A stretch of DNA of 64,000 bases from contig JBDRDH010000014.1 in the NCBI GenBank assembly GCA_043820985.1, positions 1 through 64,000 of the forward strand. The letters are read 5' to 3'. Made by a program: the position numbers and the translations under genes. The notes under the pieces were generated by a model. That model had not been told where the DNA came from and ran no database searches. It saw only the letters and a program-made list of their open reading frames with translations. Origin of the DNA: JAAYXS01 sp043820985 (GTDB taxonomy: Bacteria; Planctomycetota; Phycisphaerae; UBA1845; Fen-1342). Below, piece after piece: positions 59,886 to 64,000 of the stretch (position 1 is its first letter; every line of letters starts with the position of its first letter).

Positions 59886-61006
59886 GCCAATCCTCCTACC
59901 GACTCAATCTCGGCTGGTGAGATCAGGCTGGTATTCATCTTGTCAACACCAATAACCTGTGTTCCCGGCGGCGCCAGCCGCTCGATCTCAAGGCGATACT
60001 GGCCCATGTTCATTTCCGGCACAATTATGCGCTTGACCCCCTGCATCGCGGATCGGATGGCTTTCTCCGGGACCGGCCAGAGCGTCTGGAGAATCAGGGA
60101 AGAGATCTTCCGGCCGCGGGCACGGACGTTCTTGACGGTGACCATGACCGATCTCGAGATGATGCCATAACTGATGATCAAAGTATCGGCGCCGGCTTCG
60201 AGATCCTGCTTATAAAGGGCCATGTCGTCCGCGGCCTCGTCGATTTTGGCCGTATAGTGGTCGATCATCTGCTGGATGACGTCGGGCTTGGTGGTCAGAT
60301 ACGCGGTCTGATCGTGCGTGGAGGTAGTGAAACGGGCGATATGCTCACCACCGAAATCAGAGATGGGCGGCACTTCCGCTAACTGTTGGAAAGCATGCGG
60401 CAGGTATTCCCCGGCGGATGCGGCGCGCTGGCGCTCCACGAGTGGTGGCAGTTCGATGGCATCCAGGTCCACCGATTCCTTGGTGACGCCGATCTCCTTG
60501 CTGGCCAGGAGGAATACCGGCGATCGATACTGCTCGGCCAGGTTGAAGGCGCGGTAGGTGAGTTCGTAGGCCTCGCCCACCGTGGCGGGGCTCAATGCGA
60601 TCACCGGCAGCCCACCGGAAGTCACCCAGCGCGTAAATTGGATATCGCCCTCGGCGCCCTTGGTGGCGGAACCGGTGGCCGGCCCCTGACGTTGGATGTT
60701 GATGATGACCATGGGGGTCTCGCCCATCTGAGCCAGACCCACATTCTCGCTGTAGAGACTTATACCCGGGCCACTGGTGGCGGTCATCACCTTGCGGCCC
60801 GCCATGGCGGCCGCGATGCAAAAGCCCATGGAAGCGATTTCGTCCTCGGCCTGGATAGCCGTGCCACCGACTTGGGGCACCAGTTCCAGCATGTAATGCA
60901 GAATGGACGAGGCCGGGGTGATGGGATAACCGGCGAAGAAGTCACAATTCGCCTGCATGGCGCCCCGGGCGATGGCTTCGTTACCCTCGAGGAATTCACG
61001 TGCCAT
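59882..61006 (-). CDS. 2-oxoacid:ferredoxin oxidoreductase alpha subunit
   Basis: A 374-aa alpha subunit with EGNEAIARGAMQANCDFFAGYPITPAS at the start (in part), AEDEIASMGFCIAAAMAGRK, and TATSGPGISLYSENVG, the typical pyrimidine-binding motifs. It forms the alpha-beta enzyme that turns a 2-oxoacid, CoA and oxidised ferredoxin into acyl-CoA, CO2 and reduced ferredoxin, or the reverse carboxylation. No delta (ferredoxin-like) subunit gene is nearby. It is the first gene of the long minus-strand operon; an AAGGA lies about 9 nt before the ATG. Confidence 0.89.
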   Translation of the reverse strand: MAREFLEGNEAIARGAMQANCDFFAGYPITPASSILHYMLELVPQVGGTAIQAEDEIASMGFCIAAAMAGRKVMTATSGPGISLYSENVGLAQMGETPMVIINIQRQGPATGSATKGAEGDIQFTRWVTSGGLPVIALSPATVGEAYELTYRAFNLAEQYRSPVFLLASKEIGVTKESVDLDAIELPPLVERQRAASAGEYLPHAFQQLAEVPPISDFGGEHIARFTTSTHDQTAYLTTKPDVIQQMIDHYTAKIDEAADDMALYKQDLEAGADTLIISYGIISRSVMVTVKNVRARGRKISSLILQTLWPVPEKAIRSAMQGVKRIIVPEMNMGQYRLEIERLAPPGTQVIGVDKMNTSLISPAEIESVGGLA

Positions 61007-61700
61007 ATTCAGTCCTTTTTTTGCACGGAGGCCATTCGACCTTCAAATGGCTTGGTGCGAAAGACGGAGTAGATTTTCCAGTCAGACATGGCGGGGTTGT
61101 CGCACCTTCACGTGCTTGCGTGAATGTTATAAAAGGGCTCTCCCAAGATTCAGTGACAGACACGGCGTGCCGCTGCCACGAGCAGACGCCGGGCCCATAC
61201 ATAAGGTTGCGTGGCCACCTCAACCTGGTTGCAGGTCCTGGGAATATCCTTTCAAACCAACTAGCCCAACGCCGCGAACACGCGGCCCGCATGTTCGCGG
61301 ATTAACCACGAAGATCATAGAATTGTGTGAGTGGCACAAGCACCAGCCCGAACGGCGGGGATCAGGAACCGATGAACAACTGGACACTACATCGACTCCC
61401 CTTAAGCCGCGAAAAGAGCCATCGTCTCTGCCCTCCTCACACGCGAAATAATCGTACTTTGTTGTCTACTTAGTGTCAAGATCCTGATACTCCCACCACC
61501 GTCACGGTGTCGCTGGCTTGCGGTCCGCATCCGGCGTTCCGTGGCCGTGAGAATGGCCGGAAGCCATGTCAAGGCAGGGCGGAATCTGCTATCATGACGC
61601 CAAAGGTATTTTCGTGCCGTTCGGGACGGAAGCCTTACGCGAAATGCTTTTTGCGCTCAATATTTCATGAGGCCCACCGCGGCCTCGAGGAGAAAAGAGC
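61007..61700. other. Divergent intergenic region between the KorA-like and CaiB-like genes
   Basis: A 694-bp stretch with no convincing gene; open frames here lack family similarity and Shine-Dalgarno sites. It must hold the promoters of both divergent transcripts. A 6-bp inverted repeat (GCCATT at 61031-61036 and AATGGC at 61046-61051) lies 25 bp upstream of the KorA-like ATG, and a minus-strand TATAAC occurs near 61125, but no clear -35 accompanies it. The 5' leader of the CoA-transferase has GAGGAG before its ATG. Confidence 0.6.
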
Positions 61701-62909
61701 ATGGCTGATCAGGCGGAAGCCAATCTCCCGCTGAATGGGATTCGGGTTCTTGATCTATCCAGAATACTGGCAGGGCCGTGGTGTACCATGATGCTCGGCG
61801 ACCTGGGGGCCGAAGTGCTCAAGGTGGAACGGCCCGGCGCGGGCGACGATACGCGCACCTGGGGACCGCCCTTCGCGGGCGGTGAGAGTGCTTACTATCT
61901 TTGCTGTAACCGCAACAAGAAATCGATCACGATCGATTTGAAGAAACCGCAAGGTACCGAGCTGGTCAGGGAGTTTGCCAAGACTTCCGATGTGCTCGTG
62001 GAGAATTTCACGCCAGGCCTCATGAAGCGCTTTGGGTTGGACTACGAAACCTTGCGCGAGCTCAATCCACGCTTGATCTATTGTTCGATCACGGCCTATG
62101 GGCAAGATGGTCCCTATCGCGATCGCCCGGGTTACGACATGGTGCTTTCCGCCGTCGGGGGGCTGATGTGGATTACCGGCCCACAGGGCGGAGAACCCTG
62201 CAAGGTCGGCGTGGCGATCACCGACGTGCTCACCGGAGTACATGCCCAGGGCGCGATCACGGCCGCCCTGCTCTGGCGCGAACGCTCCGGCCGTGGCCAG
62301 TTTATCGATGCCAGCCTGCTTGACACCCAGGCATCGGCCCTGGCCAACATCGCCAGTAACTACCTGGTGGCCGAGAAAGAAGCCACCCGCTGGGGCACCG
62401 CCCACGAATCGATCATTCCCTACCAGGTTTTTAACACCAAGGACTATCCCATCGCGATCGCCGTGGCGAACCAGAAGCTGTGGGTCAACTTCTGCAAGAT
62501 GGTCGGTAGAGAGGAGTGGACCAACGACCCGCGGTTCGAGTCCAACCCCAAGCGCGTCGAAAACCGCCAGGTGCTGCTGCCGCTGGTCGCCGACCTGATG
62601 GCCCGGAAGACCTGCGCCGAATGGATGGACCTCTTCGTGGCAGCTTCCATCCCCTGCGGCCCGGTCAACAACATGCAGCGGCTGTTCAACGATCCGCAGA
62701 TCCTGCACCGGGGCATGGTCGCCGAGGTGCCACACCCGACGATTGGGACATTGCGTCTGGGTGGGATTCCCATCAAGTATTCCGAGACACCGGCGGCTAT
62801 TCGCATGCCACCACCGCTGCTGGGACAGCATACGGATGAGATCCTGCGCGACGTGCTGGGTTATTCGACGGAAAAGATCGCCGCCTTGCGCCAACAAACC
62901 GTGGTCTGA
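61701..62909 (+). CDS. Class III CoA-transferase, CaiB/BaiF family
   Basis: A 402-aa enzyme exchanging CoA between an acyl-CoA and a free carboxylate. Family motifs: GIRVLDLSRILAGPWCTMML, LGAEVLKVERPGAGDDTR, NRNKKSITIDL, and YGQDGPYRDRPGYD. The catalytic Asp is most likely D175 in VAITDVLTG. The substrate pair cannot be read; succinyl-CoA with a dicarboxylate is common in this family and would fit neighbours of the TCA type. Strong GAGGAG Shine-Dalgarno. It is divergent from the KorA-like gene. Confidence 0.9.
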   Translation: MADQAEANLPLNGIRVLDLSRILAGPWCTMMLGDLGAEVLKVERPGAGDDTRTWGPPFAGGESAYYLCCNRNKKSITIDLKKPQGTELVREFAKTSDVLVENFTPGLMKRFGLDYETLRELNPRLIYCSITAYGQDGPYRDRPGYDMVLSAVGGLMWITGPQGGEPCKVGVAITDVLTGVHAQGAITAALLWRERSGRGQFIDASLLDTQASALANIASNYLVAEKEATRWGTAHESIIPYQVFNTKDYPIAIAVANQKLWVNFCKMVGREEWTNDPRFESNPKRVENRQVLLPLVADLMARKTCAEWMDLFVAASIPCGPVNNMQRLFNDPQILHRGMVAEVPHPTIGTLRLGGIPIKYSETPAAIRMPPPLLGQHTDEILRDVLGYSTEKIAALRQQTVV

Positions 62910-63014
62910 CACGCGCCCGGAGTAGTGTCCGGCGGCCGGGTCTGGGGAGGCATCTAGCGCCTTGGCTGGCAAACCAGCCATTGAGAAACGCTTGCTACTT
63001 CAAGGGACGCCGGT

Positions 63015-64000
63015 ATGAAACACATCGCGCTGGCCCCATCACGGTCCGGAACGCTGATCTGTCTGATCCTGCTGGGTGTCGCCACTTTGAGCATGTCCTG
63101 CTCCAACGAGCCCCGGCAAGACATTTCCATTGGCACCGGTGGCACCGGCGGCGTGTACTACCCGTACGGCGGCGGACTGGCCGAGATCTGGACCAGGCAT
63201 GTGCCGGGCGTCCGGGCCGTGGCCGAGGTGACCGGCGCGTCCGTGGAGAATGTGCGCCTGGCGCACAAGGGCGAGACCGTGATCGGAGAGATCATGGGCG
63301 ATGTGGCCTATCAGGCCTACCACGGCGAAGGCCAGTTCGACGGCCGCCCACAGAAGATAGTGGGGCTGGCGGTCATGTATCCGAGCATTCTGCAGATAGT
63401 AGCGCTGGCAGGCTCCGAGGTAGACCGCCTGGACGAATTTGAAGGCAATCGGATCAGCGTCGGGGCTCCCGGCAGTGGTACCGCTTTCATGAGCGAGATC
63501 CTGTTGGATTCGCTGGGCATTCACCCGGAGAGCTTCAGTGTGCGCCGCCTGTCATTCGTCGAGAACGCCAACGCGCTGAAGGACCGCGGCATCGACGTGG
63601 GCATCTGGTGCGTGGCCCCGCCCGCGAGTTCCATCATGGATCTGGCCACGACCCACCGGATCAAGATTATCCCGCTGAGTTCCGAACAGCAGCGGACGAT
63701 TACTGAACGCTACAGCTTCTATTCAGCCTACGATCTGCCAGCCGGCCTGTATCGCGGCGTCGATGAGCCCGTGCCGTCTCTCAGCGTTTGGAACATAATC
63801 ATTTGCCAGGCGGAACTGCCGGAGAGCCTGGTGTATCAATTGACCAAGACACTTTTCGAGAACAACGATTATCTCCAGAAGATTCATCCTTTCGCGCGCT
63901 ATACGACGCCGGAGAACACGGTCAAGTACGCGCCTATCCCGCTGCACGCCGGAACAATCAAGTACCTCAAGGAGCGCGGGATGACGGTGCCGGATACTCT
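63015..64000 (+). CDS. TAXI-family TRAP transporter solute-binding protein (partial)
   Basis: A periplasmic solute receptor that runs off the end of the window (at least 328 aa present). It begins with a lipoprotein-like signal peptide (LICLILLGVATLSMSCS, Cys near residue 29) and the TAXI signature SIGTGGTGGVYYPYGGGLAEIW, with ISVGAPGSGTAFMSEILLDSLG and a conserved Trp-Ile-Pro-like region. TAXI receptors deliver solutes such as glutamate, 2-oxoglutarate or other carboxylates to a fused DctQM-type permease, which would lie beyond 64000. AGGGA lies 8 nt before the ATG at 63015. Confidence 0.87.
   Translation, partial: MKHIALAPSRSGTLICLILLGVATLSMSCSNEPRQDISIGTGGTGGVYYPYGGGLAEIWTRHVPGVRAVAEVTGASVENVRLAHKGETVIGEIMGDVAYQAYHGEGQFDGRPQKIVGLAVMYPSILQIVALAGSEVDRLDEFEGNRISVGAPGSGTAFMSEILLDSLGIHPESFSVRRLSFVENANALKDRGIDVGIWCVAPPASSIMDLATTHRIKIIPLSSEQQRTITERYSFYSAYDLPAGLYRGVDEPVPSLSVWNIIICQAELPESLVYQLTKTLFENNDYLQKIHPFARYTTPENTVKYAPIPLHAGTIKYLKERGMTVPDT

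Noticed and set aside
60957..61451. Open frame of about 164 codons across the KorA-like start and the intergenic region
   Set aside because: No similarity, no Shine-Dalgarno, biased residue content; it overlaps the 5' end of a real gene antisense.
1..64000. tRNA, rRNA and CRISPR arrays
   Set aside because: No cloverleaf-like T-loop sequences, no rRNA-like stretches and no regularly spaced direct repeats were noticed in the intergenic regions.

Overview
This 64-kb window comes from a GC-rich, Gram-negative (didermic), flagellated bacterium. An outer membrane is implied by a BamD-like protein and an LptE-like lipoprotein. Motility is implied by one nearly uninterrupted flagellar cluster of about 27 genes. 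The gene mix (large TPR proteins, tandem GT87 membrane glycosyltransferases, MotE and FlbD in the flagellar operon, FlhF/FlhG/FliA in a row) fits a planctomycete-like lineage. That placement is an inference of low to moderate confidence; no rRNA or tRNA gene was seen that could settle it.

Layout. 1-1169: an IS630-family element sitting exactly in the stop codon of sppA, which it regenerates. 1166-8502: envelope and membrane quality control (sppA, a BamD-like gene, lptE, ftsH) and a convergent diguanylate cyclase. 8708-36423: the flagellar block, all on the plus strand: a TPR protein, flgN, a soluble FlrB-like kinase and an FlrC-like sigma-54 activator, then a good sigma-54 promoter, then flgB-flgC-fliE-fliF-fliG-fliH-fliI-fliJ-motE-fliK-flgD-flgE-flbD-fliL-fliN-fliO-fliP-fliQ-fliR-flhB-flhA-flhF-flhG, a small membrane protein, fliA and an acidic protein. 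fliM and motA/motB are absent from their usual places. 36414-46673: glycosyltransferases (one GT39-like, two GT87-like), a class II aldolase, acpP-fabF, a metallophosphoesterase, aroB and folC. 46889-49708: a CoA-transferase fused to a GNAT domain, and a methyltransferase.

49762-61006, all on the minus strand, is the most unusual part. It encodes a two-gene 2-oxoacid:ferredoxin oxidoreductase (alpha, and beta fused to gamma), an HD-domain protein, a fused aconitase-family enzyme, a separate LeuC/LeuD-like pair, a citryl-CoA-lyase-like protein, and two subunits resembling the beta and alpha halves of ATP-citrate lyase. The beta-like subunit carries a C-terminal single-cluster ferredoxin domain. 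Together these look like a split ATP-citrate lyase (or citryl-CoA synthetase plus lyase) next to aconitase and a ferredoxin-dependent 2-oxoacid oxidoreductase, that is, half of a reversible or reductive TCA cycle in one operon. A four-helix-bundle gene bounded by 24-bp inverted repeats sits inside this operon as an apparent insertion. The window ends with a class III CoA-transferase and the start of a TAXI-type solute-binding lipoprotein.

Four genes (the BamD-like gene, the aldolase, one GT87 gene and folC) have a recognisable -35/-10 promoter whose predicted transcription start falls on or within about 3 nt of the start codon, and they lack a Shine-Dalgarno. This suggests that leaderless mRNAs are common in this genome.
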